Assembly: GCA_903913285.1 (NCBI GenBank)
Contig: CAIWKO010000023.1
Coordinates: 1-64,000 of the forward strand
Direction: 5' to 3'
Length of the DNA stretch: 64,000 nucleotides
From: an uncultured Bacteroidales bacterium
GTDB lineage: Bacteria > Bacteroidota > Bacteroidia > Bacteroidales > CAIWKO01
Part shown: one piece after another, positions 1-9,825 of the stretch
Position numbering within the stretch: the first letter of the stretch is position 1
Layout of the letters: the number at the start of each line of letters is the position of its first letter
Notes under the pieces: model-generated
The model's database searches: none
Seen by the model: the letters and a program-made list of their open reading frames with translations, nothing else
What the model was told of the DNA's origin: nothing
Made by a program: the position numbers and the translations under genes

Positions 1-1426
1 AGGCATTCAGGGAATACAAGGCATCCAAGGTTTTCAAGGTACTACTGGTGTTCAGGGCATTCAAGGAATCCAAGGAGTGACTGGTTCCATTGGCCCAACA
101 GGAGCACAAGGCATTCAGGGCATCCAAGGTATTCAAGGCACGACCGGAGCTCAGGGTATACAAGGAGCCCAAGGTACTACTGGAGTTCAGGGTATTCAAG
201 GAATTCAGGGTGTAACAGGAGATATAGGCCCAACAGGTGCACAAGGAATACAGGGTGTTCAAGGTACTACAGGTGCACAGGGTATTCAAGGCGTTCAAGG
301 CCCAACAGGTGCACAAGGTATTCAAGGAATTCAAGGTTTAACAGGCGCTCAAGGTATACAAGGTCTCCAGGGTATTCAAGGCATTCAGGGATCAACAGGA
401 ATACAGGGAATAACCGGCCCTACAGGACCAACATGGACAATTACATCTGATAATTTTAATACTGCAGGGCAATTGCAAATAGTTACGACACTTCCATCTA
501 CAATAACTTCTACTAATAGTGCATGGTTAACAACCGGAAATACCGGAACAACTGCACCGGGTAATTTTATAGGCACAATTGATAATAATCCATGGTGTAT
601 AAAAACAAACAGTATTGAAAGAATGAGAGTATTAAATACTGGAGAAGGTTTATATAGGAGTACTGTTTTTATTGCACCTGCCATGGCCGGCGATGCTTTT
701 TCCTCATTTATGACTGTTAATAGTAATAGCTGGGCTATGAATGCCATTAATAATGTGGTTCAGGGCGGAAGTTTTTTTGCTGAAAATAATTTGGTAAATA
801 ATGGTTATAATGCTATTGAAGGTACTACAAATTATAGTGGAACAACAAATATTCCATGTGGCGTTCAAGGACTAGCAATTAATGGAACTTTAACTTCAAC
901 AGCTATTGGGGTTCGGGGTATAACAAATGCAAGAGATGGATATGGCGTTTATGGATCCAGAATTTCAAATGCAGGTGCATTGGGATTTGGTGGATTATTT
1001 GAAAATGGATTAGCCTATACAGGTGGACTTACTAATTTATCTGATATTAAATTAAAAAAAGATATCAAACCATTGACTAATGCTTTAGATATTGTATTGA
1101 AACTGAAACCAAAAACATATATTTTTGATACTGCTAATTATCATTTAGGATTAGGGGACAAAAAACAAATTGGATTTATTGTACAGGATATTGAAGAAAT
1201 AATTCCTGATATTGTTAGGGAAGGAAGATATATAGAATTAAAGCCAGTTGATCCAAAGCATATCGCTGATGAAAAATCAGAAATTTTCAAATCATATGAT
1301 TTTCCGCAGTTAATCCCATTATTGACCGGTGCAATTCAGGAACAACAGAAAACTATTGAGGAACTGAAGTCTAAAAATACAGAACTAGAGCAACGAATTG
1401 AAAAACTTGAAAAATTAATAAAATAA
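1..1426 (+). CDS. Collagen-like repeat protein with C-terminal S74 chaperone domain (5' partial)
   Basis: The reading frame is open from the first bases, so the start lies upstream of the window; the GTG at 77 is an internal valine codon. The first 430 bases encode Gly-X-Y repeats of the type GIQGIQG, GPTGAQG and GTTGVQG, which predict a collagen-like triple helix. A non-repetitive region follows, and from about 1036 there is a Peptidase_S74 (endosialidase-type intramolecular chaperone) domain. It is recognised by the [13 protein letters not shown] motif, then [15 protein letters not shown] and a C-terminal coiled coil (about 1330-1420). In this family the chaperone helps a trimeric fibre fold and then often cleaves itself off just before the conserved Ser-Asp. 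The likely product is a trimeric surface or extracellular fibre. The next gene also has collagen-like repeats, so the two may be co-expressed. Family assignment is firm; localisation is inferred because the N-terminus is missing. Confidence 0.85.
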   Translation, partial: GIQGIQGIQGFQGTTGVQGIQGIQGVTGSIGPTGAQGIQGIQGIQGTTGAQGIQGAQGTTGVQGIQGIQGVTGDIGPTGAQGIQGVQGTTGAQGIQGVQGPTGAQGIQGIQGLTGAQGIQGLQGIQGIQGSTGIQGITGPTGPTWTITSDNFNTAGQLQIVTTLPSTITSTNSAWLTTGNTGTTAPGNFIGTIDNNPWCIKTNSIERMRVLNTGEGLYRSTVFIAPAMAGDAFSSFMTVNSNSWAMNAINNVVQGGSFFAENNLVNNGYNAIEGTTNYSGTTNIPCGVQGLAINGTLTSTAIGVRGITNARDGYGVYGSRISNAGALGFGGLFENGLAYTGGLTNLSDIKLKKDIKPLTNALDIVLKLKPKTYIFDTANYHLGLGDKKQIGFIVQDIEEIIPDIVREGRYIELKPVDPKHIADEKSEIFKSYDFPQLIPLLTGAIQEQQKTIEELKSKNTELEQRIEKLEKLIK

Positions 1427-1482
1427 TAAACAGAAAAAGAATATTAATAGATTACAAGATTGTTATAAATTTAATCTTATAA

Positions 1483-2823
1483 ATGATGAGAAAAAAATTA
1501 ATTTTTATTTTCATTTTCTTACTCTGTATTTTTAAATATAGTTTTGCACAGAATAATGTGGGTATAAATGCTACAGGTGCAAATCCTGACCCCTCAGCGG
1601 CACTTGATGTTGATGCAAGTGATAAAGGAGTGCTGATTCCCCGGATAACTACTGCTCAGCGTTTATCTATTATTGGCCCTGCTAACGGGCTTTTAGTATA
1701 TGATACTGATATTAAATGTGTATTTTTTTACGAGATGGGTACACTAACATGGGTATCTCTTTGTGATGCTTCTGGAACAGGTGGCGTAACAGGCCCTACA
1801 GGTCCGGTAGGACCTCAGGGACCAGCAGGTGCTATTGGGGCTCAGGGACCACAAGGTGTACAGGGAATTCAAGGAATTCAGGGGACAACAGGTGCAACAG
1901 GAATTCAAGGTCCAACCGGAGCTGTTGGTGCAAATGGAACAAACGGAGCAACAGGGCCAGCAGGTATTACAGGTGCAGTCGGGCCGCAGGGTCCGACAGG
2001 CGTTGCCGGAATAAATGGTTTAGATGGCGCAACCGGTCCTCAAGGACCGACAGGTGCCGGAGGTGCCGGTTCAATTGGACCTACAGGAGCAACAGGACCT
2101 CAGGGAACCACAGGTATAGCAGGAACAAACGGAATAGATGGTGTTACCGGTCCAACAGGTCCGATGGGATGTGCAAATGCAAATTATATTATTAAATCGA
2201 ACGGAGCGACAGCCACATGCACTGTTGCCCCAATATACGAAGATGCTACAGGGAAAGTTGGCGTAGGGAATACAGTTCCAACCGAAAGGATGGATATTAC
2301 AGGAAATTTGAAGTTTTCGAATGCTCTTATGCCAAACAATCTTCCAGGGACTTCAGGGCAATTGTTAAAGTCACAAGGTGCGGGTGTTGCTCCTGTTTGG
2401 AGTTGGGCAGAAACATACATTCGCTCAGTGACTGGGACAACTGATGCTAATATTTTAGTTACAACCTGGACAGATATGCCTCAAATGACTCTTACTTTTA
2501 CTCCAGTCAAGGCAATGGTTTATGTGAGTTTTACATGTTCCGGTTATGGGAATATGGCTGGTCAGGAAATTGCGTATGCCAGGATTATGAAAGACGGTGT
2601 TGCACTTATAGGGACAAATACAATTGTATCGGAAACTGATGATTTGGGCGATATAGTAACTTCATGGAACCTGGCCATAAACTATCCTATTGCTGTAACT
2701 CCTGGTGTTGCAACTACAATAAAAATACAATGGAGAACTTATCAGGGTGTTACAAGAATATATAATAATATTGTTACTGATCCTGATAAAACATGTCACC
2801 GTACCTTAACTATTTTTGAATAA
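1483..2823 (+). CDS. Secreted collagen-like repeat protein
   Basis: 446 residues with an N-terminal signal peptide (MMRKK, a hydrophobic core, cleavage expected after SFAQ). Residues about 24-95 carry a segment common in exported Bacteroidota fibre proteins ([21 protein letters not shown], then a phrase like LVYDTD). About residues 100-230 are Gly-X-Y repeats rich in GPTG, GPQG and GATG. The C-terminal 200 residues are non-repetitive, possibly a jelly-roll or C1q-like head (not confirmed). There is no S74 domain and no obvious T9SS C-terminal domain. It lies 56 bp after the previous collagen-like gene on the same strand and 15 bp before the next one, suggesting one transcript. ATG at 1483 and ATG at 1486 are both possible starts. 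Confidence 0.8.
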   Translation: MMRKKLIFIFIFLLCIFKYSFAQNNVGINATGANPDPSAALDVDASDKGVLIPRITTAQRLSIIGPANGLLVYDTDIKCVFFYEMGTLTWVSLCDASGTGGVTGPTGPVGPQGPAGAIGAQGPQGVQGIQGIQGTTGATGIQGPTGAVGANGTNGATGPAGITGAVGPQGPTGVAGINGLDGATGPQGPTGAGGAGSIGPTGATGPQGTTGIAGTNGIDGVTGPTGPMGCANANYIIKSNGATATCTVAPIYEDATGKVGVGNTVPTERMDITGNLKFSNALMPNNLPGTSGQLLKSQGAGVAPVWSWAETYIRSVTGTTDANILVTTWTDMPQMTLTFTPVKAMVYVSFTCSGYGNMAGQEIAYARIMKDGVALIGTNTIVSETDDLGDIVTSWNLAINYPIAVTPGVATTIKIQWRTYQGVTRIYNNIVTDPDKTCHRTLTIFE

Positions 2824-2838
2824 TAAAAATCGTAAATC

Positions 2839-3183
2839 ATGAAAAAAATATTTTTTATACTTTTTTTGTTCAGTTTGGTAGTCAATTCATTTGGACAAAA
2901 AAATATTTCGAAGACCGAGAAATCGATACAGGCTAAAGTTCATATTATTCCTTTTCAAACCGAACAAGCTACTCTTATTAAAGGAGTTTGCAAGATCGAA
3001 CTCAAGGATACAACCATGGATAATTATGTTGTTATGCTTACTCCTTATGGCGCAGCCGAAAGTTTATATATTGCCGAGAAGAACACGACCTATTTTGTGG
3101 TGAAAGATAACTCGAAATCGAACGGTAAGTTTGATTATTTTGTTTTTATTATTCCGAAGAAAGCAATTCAAAGCAAAGAATAA
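2839..3183 (+). CDS. Small exported protein of unknown function
   Basis: 114 residues. The N-terminus (MKKIFFILFLFSLVVNSFGQ) is a clear signal peptide, predicting export to the periplasm or beyond. The mature part has no motif I recognise. It begins only 15 bp after the collagen-like gene and is followed by a terminator hairpin at 3211-3236, so it probably closes that operon. It might assist assembly of the collagen-like fibres, but this rests only on position. Confidence 0.7.
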   Translation: MKKIFFILFLFSLVVNSFGQKNISKTEKSIQAKVHIIPFQTEQATLIKGVCKIELKDTTMDNYVVMLTPYGAAESLYIAEKNTTYFVVKDNSKSNGKFDYFVFIIPKKAIQSKE

Positions 3184-3210
3184 AATTTTAAAGAACATTA
3201 AATTAACGAA

Positions 3211-3236
3211 GGCTATCAATTGTTGGTAGCCTTTTT
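3211..3236 (+). terminator. Rho-independent terminator
   Basis: Nine-base-pair stem GGCTATCAA / TTGGTAGCC with a three-base loop (one G-T pair), followed by a run of five T. It sits 27 bp after the small exported protein and ends the collagen-like operon. Confidence 0.8.
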
Positions 3237-3311
3237 ATATTTATTGCGAATAGATTGTAAGAAAACCGTTATTTTGCAAAGCAATTTTCACTTGATATCA
3301 TAATTGTTGCT

Positions 3312-4151
3312 ATGAAGAAGCCTTTTTTTTGGTTTTTAATTAAAAGTAATGTTAACCACGATCTATTGTCAGAGTTTGCAAAAGAATCTACTGATAATTT
3401 TGGTATTGCCTTTTCTGAAAAGGCTCTTGAAGTTATTGATCCCGGTATTTTGAATGGTATTCATCATAAAAGAATTCCACTTGCCATCAAGATAATAAAT
3501 CGGAATCGGTCAGTAATAAATTTGTCCGGCATCTTTTCATCAATAATTTATCCTTATCATAAAGATACCTCATTAAAAAAAGATGAATTCTTTCGATTTA
3601 AACTTTCAAATTTCCAGAACGAAAAGAAGTATGTCAATGAATTATTGGATCAGCTTTCAGCCTATTTTTTGTTTAAAGGAGCTTACCCGAAAAATGATGC
3701 AATTATTGAGTTGACTAATATCTCACAAATTAATAATTCCGGGTTTTTCAGGCTGATGCAAAAGTTGGAGATTCAGAATTTCATAGTCCCATTTTCTATT
3801 AAAAATGTGACTCTCGTTAAGAACATTCTGGAATCGTATCAAAAAAGTTCTGACTATAAAAAACTAGAAAGTTCTGCGATATTCGATCTTTGGCGCAATC
3901 AAATAGATGTTCTGGATAATATTCTTATTGAAACGCTCAATCAGCGCATGCAGATCGTGAGTGAGATGGGCGATTATAAAAAACAAAATGACCTTCCATT
4001 ATTTCAGCCGGAACGTTGGCATGAGATCTTAAAATCAAGAAGGAAATCAGCAAAAACTATTGGCGTTGATGAAGAGTTGGTCAGCACAATAGTAGAAGCA
4101 ATTCACCTGTCGGCTTTAAAGAAAATGATCGAAATTGAAATGGAAAAATGA
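3312..4151 (+). CDS. Chorismate mutase (type II, AroQ) with unidentified N-terminal region
   Basis: 279 residues. About residues 190-279 match the AroQ chorismate mutase domain seen at the end of Bacteroidota DAHP synthase-chorismate mutase fusions: LWRNQIDVLDN, the helix with RMQIVSEMGDYKK, the LFQPERWHEIL segment and the final IVEAIHLSAL helix. This domain converts chorismate to prephenate for Phe and Tyr synthesis. In the usual fusion the first 260 or so residues are a DAHP synthase TIM barrel with signatures such as AGPCS and KPRT; none is visible here, and I do not recognise the N-terminal 190 residues. No other aromatic-pathway gene is nearby. It may be a diverged paralogue of the fusion or a mutase with a new partner or regulatory domain. 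It runs convergently to the aminopeptidase gene, 4 bp apart. Confidence 0.7.
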   Translation: MKKPFFWFLIKSNVNHDLLSEFAKESTDNFGIAFSEKALEVIDPGILNGIHHKRIPLAIKIINRNRSVINLSGIFSSIIYPYHKDTSLKKDEFFRFKLSNFQNEKKYVNELLDQLSAYFLFKGAYPKNDAIIELTNISQINNSGFFRLMQKLEIQNFIVPFSIKNVTLVKNILESYQKSSDYKKLESSAIFDLWRNQIDVLDNILIETLNQRMQIVSEMGDYKKQNDLPLFQPERWHEILKSRRKSAKTIGVDEELVSTIVEAIHLSALKKMIEIEMEK

Positions 4152-4155
4152 AGTC

Positions 4156-5544
4156 TTATTTTGCCATCAATGCTTCAATATCTTCTACGGTTTTCGGAAT
4201 AGATTTACCCAATACCCGATGACCGGTTTCTGTTACCAAAACATCATCTTCAATGCGGATACCACCAAAGCCTAAATATTCGGACACTTTATTGTAGTCG
4301 ATAAACTCGGTGAACTTGTTTTCAGATTTCCACAAATTATATAATTCAGGAACAAAATAAATTCCCGGTTCCACCGTCAGAATAAAACCCGGTTGCAACC
4401 TTCTGCCAAGACGCAGATAGGCTGTTCCGAATTGATCGATAGGCCGAACTTCGTCATCATATCCGACATAGATCTGGCCGATGTCTTCCATGTCGTGTAC
4501 ATCCAACCCCATCATGTGGCCCAAGCCATGAGGCAGAAACATGGCATGAGCGCCTTGTTTGATGGCAGCATCTGTATCGCCTTTCATCAAGCCTAGCTTT
4601 TTTAAGCCTTCTGTTATTACTTTGCACGAAAGCAAATGCACATCCTGATATTTTACGCCCGGCTTGATGGCTTCAATGGCCGTCATTTGTGAATCCAGCA
4701 CTATTTGATAGATCTCCTTTTGCTTTTTGGAGAATTTTCCGTTCACAGGAACCGTACGGGTATGATCTGTTGCATAATGGTTTGGCGTTTCAAATCCTGC
4801 ATCCATCACCAGCATATCACCGTCGTTCATCAGGTTACCATGAGCATGCCCGTGGAGAATTTCTCCCCTGACCGATAATATTGTCGGGAATGACAAGGTT
4901 CCGTTTTTGCCCAAAGCAATACCTTCCATGGCACCGGCCACTTCATATTCGTATTTTCCGGGTTTCACCATTTGTATGCCTTTGGTAAACATTTCGTATG
5001 CCGTATCAATTCCTTTTTCAATTTCGGCAACTTCTTCGGGGGTTTTTACCGAGCGCAGTTTTATGACTGCCAGCATCAGTTCCATTGAGGCAGAATCTTT
5101 CACTTTATCGATCGAAATACCCAGAACTTTTGACAAGAATATTTTACTGTTTGGATTATAAGGAGGCAAGAAATGAATATTCTTGTTTTGTTTTACGGCA
5201 TCCTTCACATAAGCTTCAAATTTCGAAAATACTTCGGTAGAGGTCAATCCAAAGTTCTTGGCTTTGTCGCGCAACAGGGGTAAAGGGCCTGTCCAGATCA
5301 CGTCTTCGATCTCAACATCATCGCCGAATATTATTTCTTTATCGTTGTCCAGATCAATAATGGCGGCCATCCCAGGTTCGTCAATTCCGAAAAAATAGAG
5401 GAACGAACTGTCCTGACGGAAATGATAGATGTTTTGCGGATAATTCATGGGCAATTCGGTATTGCCGACAAAGATCAAAACACCGCTTTTTATGAGTTTT
5501 TTTAAGTTTTTTCTTCTTTCGATATACACATTTGCTGGAAACAT
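4156..5544 (-). CDS. pepP: Xaa-Pro aminopeptidase (M24B)
   Basis: 462 residues, the usual length for PepP, which removes an N-terminal residue preceding proline, in the cytoplasm. It has an N-terminal AMP_N domain (about 1-130) and a pita-bread catalytic domain. The dinuclear metal ligands are visible in order: Asp in MDAGFETPNHY, Asp in ATDHTRTVP, His in PHGLGHMMGLDVHD, Glu in TVEPGIYF and Glu in IRIEDDVLV. The 3' neighbour on the same strand (5650-6945) is a second, shorter M24B peptidase, so this is a tandem paralogue pair. The two are 105 bp apart and the 5650-6945 gene is the upstream member. Confidence 0.93.
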   Translation of the reverse strand: MFPANVYIERRKNLKKLIKSGVLIFVGNTELPMNYPQNIYHFRQDSSFLYFFGIDEPGMAAIIDLDNDKEIIFGDDVEIEDVIWTGPLPLLRDKAKNFGLTSTEVFSKFEAYVKDAVKQNKNIHFLPPYNPNSKIFLSKVLGISIDKVKDSASMELMLAVIKLRSVKTPEEVAEIEKGIDTAYEMFTKGIQMVKPGKYEYEVAGAMEGIALGKNGTLSFPTILSVRGEILHGHAHGNLMNDGDMLVMDAGFETPNHYATDHTRTVPVNGKFSKKQKEIYQIVLDSQMTAIEAIKPGVKYQDVHLLSCKVITEGLKKLGLMKGDTDAAIKQGAHAMFLPHGLGHMMGLDVHDMEDIGQIYVGYDDEVRPIDQFGTAYLRLGRRLQPGFILTVEPGIYFVPELYNLWKSENKFTEFIDYNKVSEYLGFGGIRIEDDVLVTETGHRVLGKSIPKTVEDIEALMAK

Positions 5545-5579
5545 AACTTTAATTTTTTATAAGTTTATTTTTTGATTTA

Positions 5580-5650
5580 CAATATAATAATTAGCCATTA
5601 GCCAAGAGCCATAAGCCATAATTTCCGGCTTTTGGCTTCCGGCTTCCGAC
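5580..5650. repeat. Low-complexity intergenic tract (AGCCAT / GGCTTCCGG phrases)
   Basis: Between the two aminopeptidases, imperfect iterations of TAGCCATTAGCC, AAGAGCCATAAGCC and GGCTTCCGGCTTCCG form a phrase-like repeat. A related tract lies at 14320-14395. No gene or clear hairpin terminator is visible here. Confidence 0.6.
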
Positions 5651-6945
5651 TATTTTTTCCCCTTCATCAGGGCTTCAATTTCTTCAACTTCACGCGGTAT
5701 GTTTTTCATCAGGTCGACAGGGCCTTTCTTTGTTACCAGTATATCATTTTCAATCCGGATACCGATCTCTTCTTCTTTAATGTAAAGCCCCGGTTCGCAA
5801 CTCAGCACCATACCCGGTTTCAAAACTACCTGACGGTTGCCGACATCGTGCACATCCAAACCGATAAAATGTGAGTTGCCGTGCATATAATACTTAAAAT
5901 ACAAAGGATTGTCGGGATCCTGATTTTTCACATCTTTTTCGGTAAACAAGCCAAGTCCTATCATTTCTTTTTCCAAAATGAGTGTAACTTCCTTATTGAT
6001 CTTTTCGATGGTGGTTCCCGGAACAATAAGCTGAGTGGCTTTTTTCATAGCTCTCAACACGGCATTGTAGCAATCTTTTTGCCGTTTATTGAATTTCCCG
6101 TTGGCCGGAATTGTACGTGTTATATCTGAAGCATAATTGCCATATTCGGCACCGAAATCGATCAGAACCAGTTCTCCGTTCTTTATGCGAACATCATTTT
6201 TGATGTAATGCAACACACAGCCGTTCACACCCGATGCAACGATCGGCAGAAACGAATGAGCCCCGACACCGTTGCGAATAAATTCGTAGGCAATTTCGGC
6301 TTCAACTTCATATTCCATCATGCCCGGCCTGACTTTTTTTAAGATATTCCGGAATGCTTTTTCAGCAATATCGCAGGCAATTTGCATCATCTCTATCTCT
6401 TCGGGTTCTTTGCACAGACGAAATTCTGTTATCAGCGGGTTGATTCGTTCAAATTTATGGGTAGGATATTCCGTTTTCATCCGATTGGCAAAACGCAGTT
6501 CACGGGAGCTAACTTCAGTCGAAAAACGTGCATCTTCATGCAGGTTCAGGTAAATATTTTCGGAACGGAGTATCAGGTCCTTCAAAGTATCTTCAAAGCT
6601 ATCGAGCCATTTAACGGTTTTAACGCCTGAAACCTTTGCGGCTTGTTCAAGACTGTATTTATGTCCGTACCAGGTAACCATACTGTCGCTGGTTTGAACC
6701 GTGAATACGATTTCGCGCAAAGCTTCAGTTGGATGATCGGGGCATAAACATAAAACACATTTCTCCTGATCGAGTCCGGACAAGTAATACATATCAGAGC
6801 TTTGGCGGTAGGGGTGATACTGGTCGCCGTTTCGGTGATATTCGTCGTTAGATAAAATAATGGCCACCGAATTCGGTTTTAATTTCTTTAAAAGTTTTTG
6901 ACGATTGCGGATAAAAAACTCCGGGTTGATAGATTTATAGCGCAT
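5650..6945 (-). CDS. pepP: Xaa-Pro aminopeptidase (M24B), second paralogue
   Basis: 431 residues with AMP_N domain (about 1-130) and M24B catalytic domain. Metal ligands are seen in IDFGAEYGNYASDITRT (two Asp), GNSHFIGLDVHD (His), SCEPGLYI (Glu) and IRIENDILVT (Glu), so the enzyme looks active. It cleaves X-Pro N-termini. The start is the ATG whose complement lies at 6943-6945 (MRYKSINPEFF). It is divergent from sdhC, with about 140 bp between that contain the sdh promoter on the other strand. It may be co-transcribed with the aminopeptidase downstream at 4156-5544. Confidence 0.92.
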   Translation of the reverse strand: MRYKSINPEFFIRNRQKLLKKLKPNSVAIILSNDEYHRNGDQYHPYRQSSDMYYLSGLDQEKCVLCLCPDHPTEALREIVFTVQTSDSMVTWYGHKYSLEQAAKVSGVKTVKWLDSFEDTLKDLILRSENIYLNLHEDARFSTEVSSRELRFANRMKTEYPTHKFERINPLITEFRLCKEPEEIEMMQIACDIAEKAFRNILKKVRPGMMEYEVEAEIAYEFIRNGVGAHSFLPIVASGVNGCVLHYIKNDVRIKNGELVLIDFGAEYGNYASDITRTIPANGKFNKRQKDCYNAVLRAMKKATQLIVPGTTIEKINKEVTLILEKEMIGLGLFTEKDVKNQDPDNPLYFKYYMHGNSHFIGLDVHDVGNRQVVLKPGMVLSCEPGLYIKEEEIGIRIENDILVTKKGPVDLMKNIPREVEEIEALMKGKK

Positions 6946-6979
6946 GGTAATAATTGGTTAAAAAATAATCTAACTTTTC

Positions 6980-7011
6980 TTTGGCAAGATTAAAAGCAAA
7001 ATATATCTTTG
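6980..7011 (+). promoter_or_regulatory. Bacteroidota-type promoter of sdhCAB
   Basis: TTTG at 6980-6983, a 20-bp spacer, then TATCTTTG at 7004-7011. This fits the Bacteroidetes -33 TTTG / -7 TAnnTTTG consensus. Transcription would begin near 7018, giving a leader of about 70 bases before sdhC. Confidence 0.75.
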
Positions 7012-7086
7012 CTTCCTTTAATACAAAGAAAAATATTTTTTTTAACTTTTTAGGTATTTTAATTTTTTTTTGCAAAAACAGATATT

Positions 7087-7749
7087 ATGAGCACATTATT
7101 TAAGTATTCATCCATCACAAAAAAGATTATCATGGGAGCTTTCGGCTTGTTCTTAGCCTTGTTTTTACTGGTACATCTTACGATCAATTTATTATTGTTA
7201 TCAGGCGACGGGGGCAAGATGTTTTCGGCTGCATCAGAATTTATGACCACGAATGTTTTAATTAAGATCTTTGAATATGTGCTTTTCGGTGGTTTTTTTA
7301 TTCACATACTTTTTGGGGTTATCGTTACCCTGAAAAACTGGGCTTCGCGTCCGGTGGGATATTATACTTCGAATAAATCGCATACTTCGTTCTTTTCGAA
7401 ATATATGTTCCACACAGGCGTCATTATTTTTATTTTCCTGTTGCTGCATTTCATGCATTTTTTCTTTATCAAAACGGGATGGGTTCAGCCTCCGGCAGGA
7501 ATTGAAAAACATGACTTCTATGGCCTTGCTGTGGCGTTGTTCACTCATAAGATATATTCGCTCATCTATATTGCCTTTTTCGTGTTTTTGGGTTTCCACC
7601 TCAATCATTCTATACAATCGGGATTTCAAACCCTCGGTTTAAACCATAATAAATACAACAGCGCGATAAAAATTGTCAGTTTGGTTTATTCTGTAATTGT
7701 TGCAGGAGGGTTTTCGCTGATACCTTTATATTTCATGTTCATTTTTTAA
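7087..7749 (+). CDS. sdhC: Succinate dehydrogenase / fumarate reductase cytochrome b558 subunit
   Basis: 220 residues, a membrane anchor of the single-subunit diheme b558 type that binds two hemes and passes electrons between the Fe-S subunit and quinone. About five hydrophobic segments are visible (near residues 14-36, 60-80, 107-128, 153-173 and 194-218). Histidines placed to ligate heme occur in LLVHLTIN, FIHILFG, FMHFFF and GFHLNHS. It is followed by sdhA (42-bp gap) and sdhB in the usual C-A-B order. ATG at 7087 fits the family start, MSTLFKYSSITKK. Confidence 0.93.
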   Translation: MSTLFKYSSITKKIIMGAFGLFLALFLLVHLTINLLLLSGDGGKMFSAASEFMTTNVLIKIFEYVLFGGFFIHILFGVIVTLKNWASRPVGYYTSNKSHTSFFSKYMFHTGVIIFIFLLLHFMHFFFIKTGWVQPPAGIEKHDFYGLAVALFTHKIYSLIYIAFFVFLGFHLNHSIQSGFQTLGLNHNKYNSAIKIVSLVYSVIVAGGFSLIPLYFMFIF

Positions 7750-7791
7750 TATTTTCATTTTTAATTCACCATTAAATTTATACCGGCAGCT

Positions 7792-9732
7792 ATGACAACA
7801 TTAAATTCAAAAATTCCACAAGGACCTTTAGCTGAAAAATGGACCACATACAAATCGACTTGTAAATTAGTTAACCCGTCGAACAAACGGAAAATAGATA
7901 TTATAGTAGTGGGAACCGGACTTGCCGGCGCTTCGGCTGCTGCTTCACTTGGCGAATTGGGCTATAACGTGAAAGTATTTTGCTATCAGGACAGTCCGCG
8001 CAGGGCTCACAGCATAGCTGCCCAGGGCGGTATCAACGCTGCCAAGAACTATCAGAACGACGGCGACAGCGTTTATCGTTTGTTCTACGATACCATCAAA
8101 GGAGGCGACTATCGTGCCCGCGAAGCCAACGTGTATCGTTTGGCTGAGGTGAGCAACGGCATTATCGACCAATGCGTGGCTCAGGGTGTACCTTTTGCAC
8201 GCGACTATGGCGGATTGTTGGACAATCGTTCGTTTGGCGGTGCTCAGGTGTCGCGTACTTTTTATGCCCGTGGCCAAACAGGACAACAGTTATTGTTGGG
8301 AGCCTACAGCGCTTTGAGTCGTCAGATAAAGAAGGGAAGTGTTAAGTTATACAACCGCCGCGATATGCTCGATGTGGTGGTGGTCGACGGAAAAGCCCGC
8401 GGAATTATTGTCAGAAACCTGGTGAACGGACAAATAGAAAAATATTTCGGTCATGCTGTTGTGCTTGCAACGGGTGGTTATGGAAACGTGTATTTTCTTT
8501 CGACCAATGCCATGGGTTCGAATGCAACTCCTTTGTGGCGTGCCTACAAAAAAGGCGCTTTTTTCAGCAATCCCTGTTTCACTCAGATACATCCCACCTG
8601 CATTCCCGTTCACGGCGATTTTCAATCGAAACTAACGTTGATGAGCGAAAGCTTGCGCAACGACGGCAGGATATGGGTTCCGAAAAAGCTGGAAGATGTT
8701 GCCAAACTTCGCAAACGTGAAATAAAACCTTCGGATATTGCGGAAGAAGACCGCGATTATTATCTCGAACGCCGCTACCCGGCTTTCGGCAATCTGGTGC
8801 CGCGCGATGTGGCTTCGCGTGCCGCCAAAGAACGCTGCGATGCAGGTTTTGGCGTTAGTCATTCGGGTTTGGCTGTGTTTCTCGATTTCAAAGAATCTAT
8901 CGAACGCCTCGGCAAAAATGTTATTGAAGAACGCTACGGAAATTTGTTCCAGATGTATGAACAGATCATCAACGAAAATCCGTACGAAACCCCAATGATG
9001 ATATACCCTGCCGTGCATTATACCATGGGCGGCATTTGGGTTGATTACGATTTGATGACCACCATCCCCGGTTTGTTTGCCATAGGTGAATGCAATTTCT
9101 CCGACCATGGTGCCAACCGCCTCGGCGCTTCGGCACTGATGCAGGGTCTGGCCGACGGTTATTTTGTGTTGCCCTACACCATCGGCAACTATCTTTCGGC
9201 CGAAATTCATACCAAACGCATCGCCACCGATGCTCCCGAATTTGTTCAGGCCGAAAAAGATATCACCGAACAATTAGAGAAACTTAAAAATATTAAGGGC
9301 AAACAGTCGGTCGATTCTATCCATAAAAAGTTCGGCAAACTGATGTGGGAATATTGCGGCATGAGTCGTACGGAAGAAAGCCTGAAGAAAGGCTTGTCGC
9401 TGGTTCCTGAAATTAAGAAAGAATTCTGGACCGACTTGTTTATTCCCGGCGAAATGAACGAATATAATCCCGAAATAGAAAAAGCAAGTCGTGTGGCCGA
9501 TTTTATTGAACTGGGCGAACTGATTATGAAAGATGCTCTGCAACGCAAAGAATCGTGCGGAGGCCATTTCCGCGAAGAAATGCAAACCGAAGACGGCGAA
9601 GCCAAACGCGACGACGAAAACTTTGCTTTTGTTTCGGCATGGGAATTTAAAGGTGAAGACAAAGAACCCGAAATGCACAAAGAACAACTTACGTTTGAAG
9701 TGGCTAAACCTTCGCAGAGAAGTTACAAGTAA
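7792..9732 (+). CDS. sdhA: Succinate dehydrogenase / fumarate reductase flavoprotein subunit
   Basis: 646 residues, as expected for the b558-type enzyme. It oxidises succinate to fumarate (or the reverse) using covalent FAD. Visible are the Rossmann motif [15 protein letters not shown] (about 44-58), the FAD-attachment motif HSIAAQGG with His73, and the substrate-site region with CFTQIHPTC and [26 protein letters not shown]. The codon composition is GC-rich relative to intergenic DNA, typical of a highly expressed core gene here. It lies in the sdhCAB operon. Confidence 0.96.
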   Translation: MTTLNSKIPQGPLAEKWTTYKSTCKLVNPSNKRKIDIIVVGTGLAGASAAASLGELGYNVKVFCYQDSPRRAHSIAAQGGINAAKNYQNDGDSVYRLFYDTIKGGDYRAREANVYRLAEVSNGIIDQCVAQGVPFARDYGGLLDNRSFGGAQVSRTFYARGQTGQQLLLGAYSALSRQIKKGSVKLYNRRDMLDVVVVDGKARGIIVRNLVNGQIEKYFGHAVVLATGGYGNVYFLSTNAMGSNATPLWRAYKKGAFFSNPCFTQIHPTCIPVHGDFQSKLTLMSESLRNDGRIWVPKKLEDVAKLRKREIKPSDIAEEDRDYYLERRYPAFGNLVPRDVASRAAKERCDAGFGVSHSGLAVFLDFKESIERLGKNVIEERYGNLFQMYEQIINENPYETPMMIYPAVHYTMGGIWVDYDLMTTIPGLFAIGECNFSDHGANRLGASALMQGLADGYFVLPYTIGNYLSAEIHTKRIATDAPEFVQAEKDITEQLEKLKNIKGKQSVDSIHKKFGKLMWEYCGMSRTEESLKKGLSLVPEIKKEFWTDLFIPGEMNEYNPEIEKASRVADFIELGELIMKDALQRKESCGGHFREEMQTEDGEAKRDDENFAFVSAWEFKGEDKEPEMHKEQLTFEVAKPSQRSYK

Positions 9733-9766
9733 CAGGTAAAAGGTAACAAGTAACAGGTAAGAGTAA
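9724..9766. repeat. Low-complexity GTAACAGGTAA tract
   Basis: Short imperfect iterations of ACAAGTAACAGGTAAAAGGTA occupy the sdhA-sdhB gap, beginning in the last codons of sdhA. Similar tracts recur at 10603-10675 and, on the other strand, near 62590-62622. Confidence 0.6.
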
Positions 9767-9825
9767 AGCAAAAAAAATTAATTAACTGATAATTGAAAAA
9801 TAACAAATCATAAATTCTTTCCGTC

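Noticed and set aside
77-1426. Complete gene starting at GTG 77
   Set aside because: The Gly-X-Y frame continues unbroken to base 2, so the GTG is an internal Val codon.
8632-9273. 213-codon open frame antisense to sdhA
   Set aside because: Shadow of a well-conserved, GC-rich flavoprotein gene; no family resemblance or start context.
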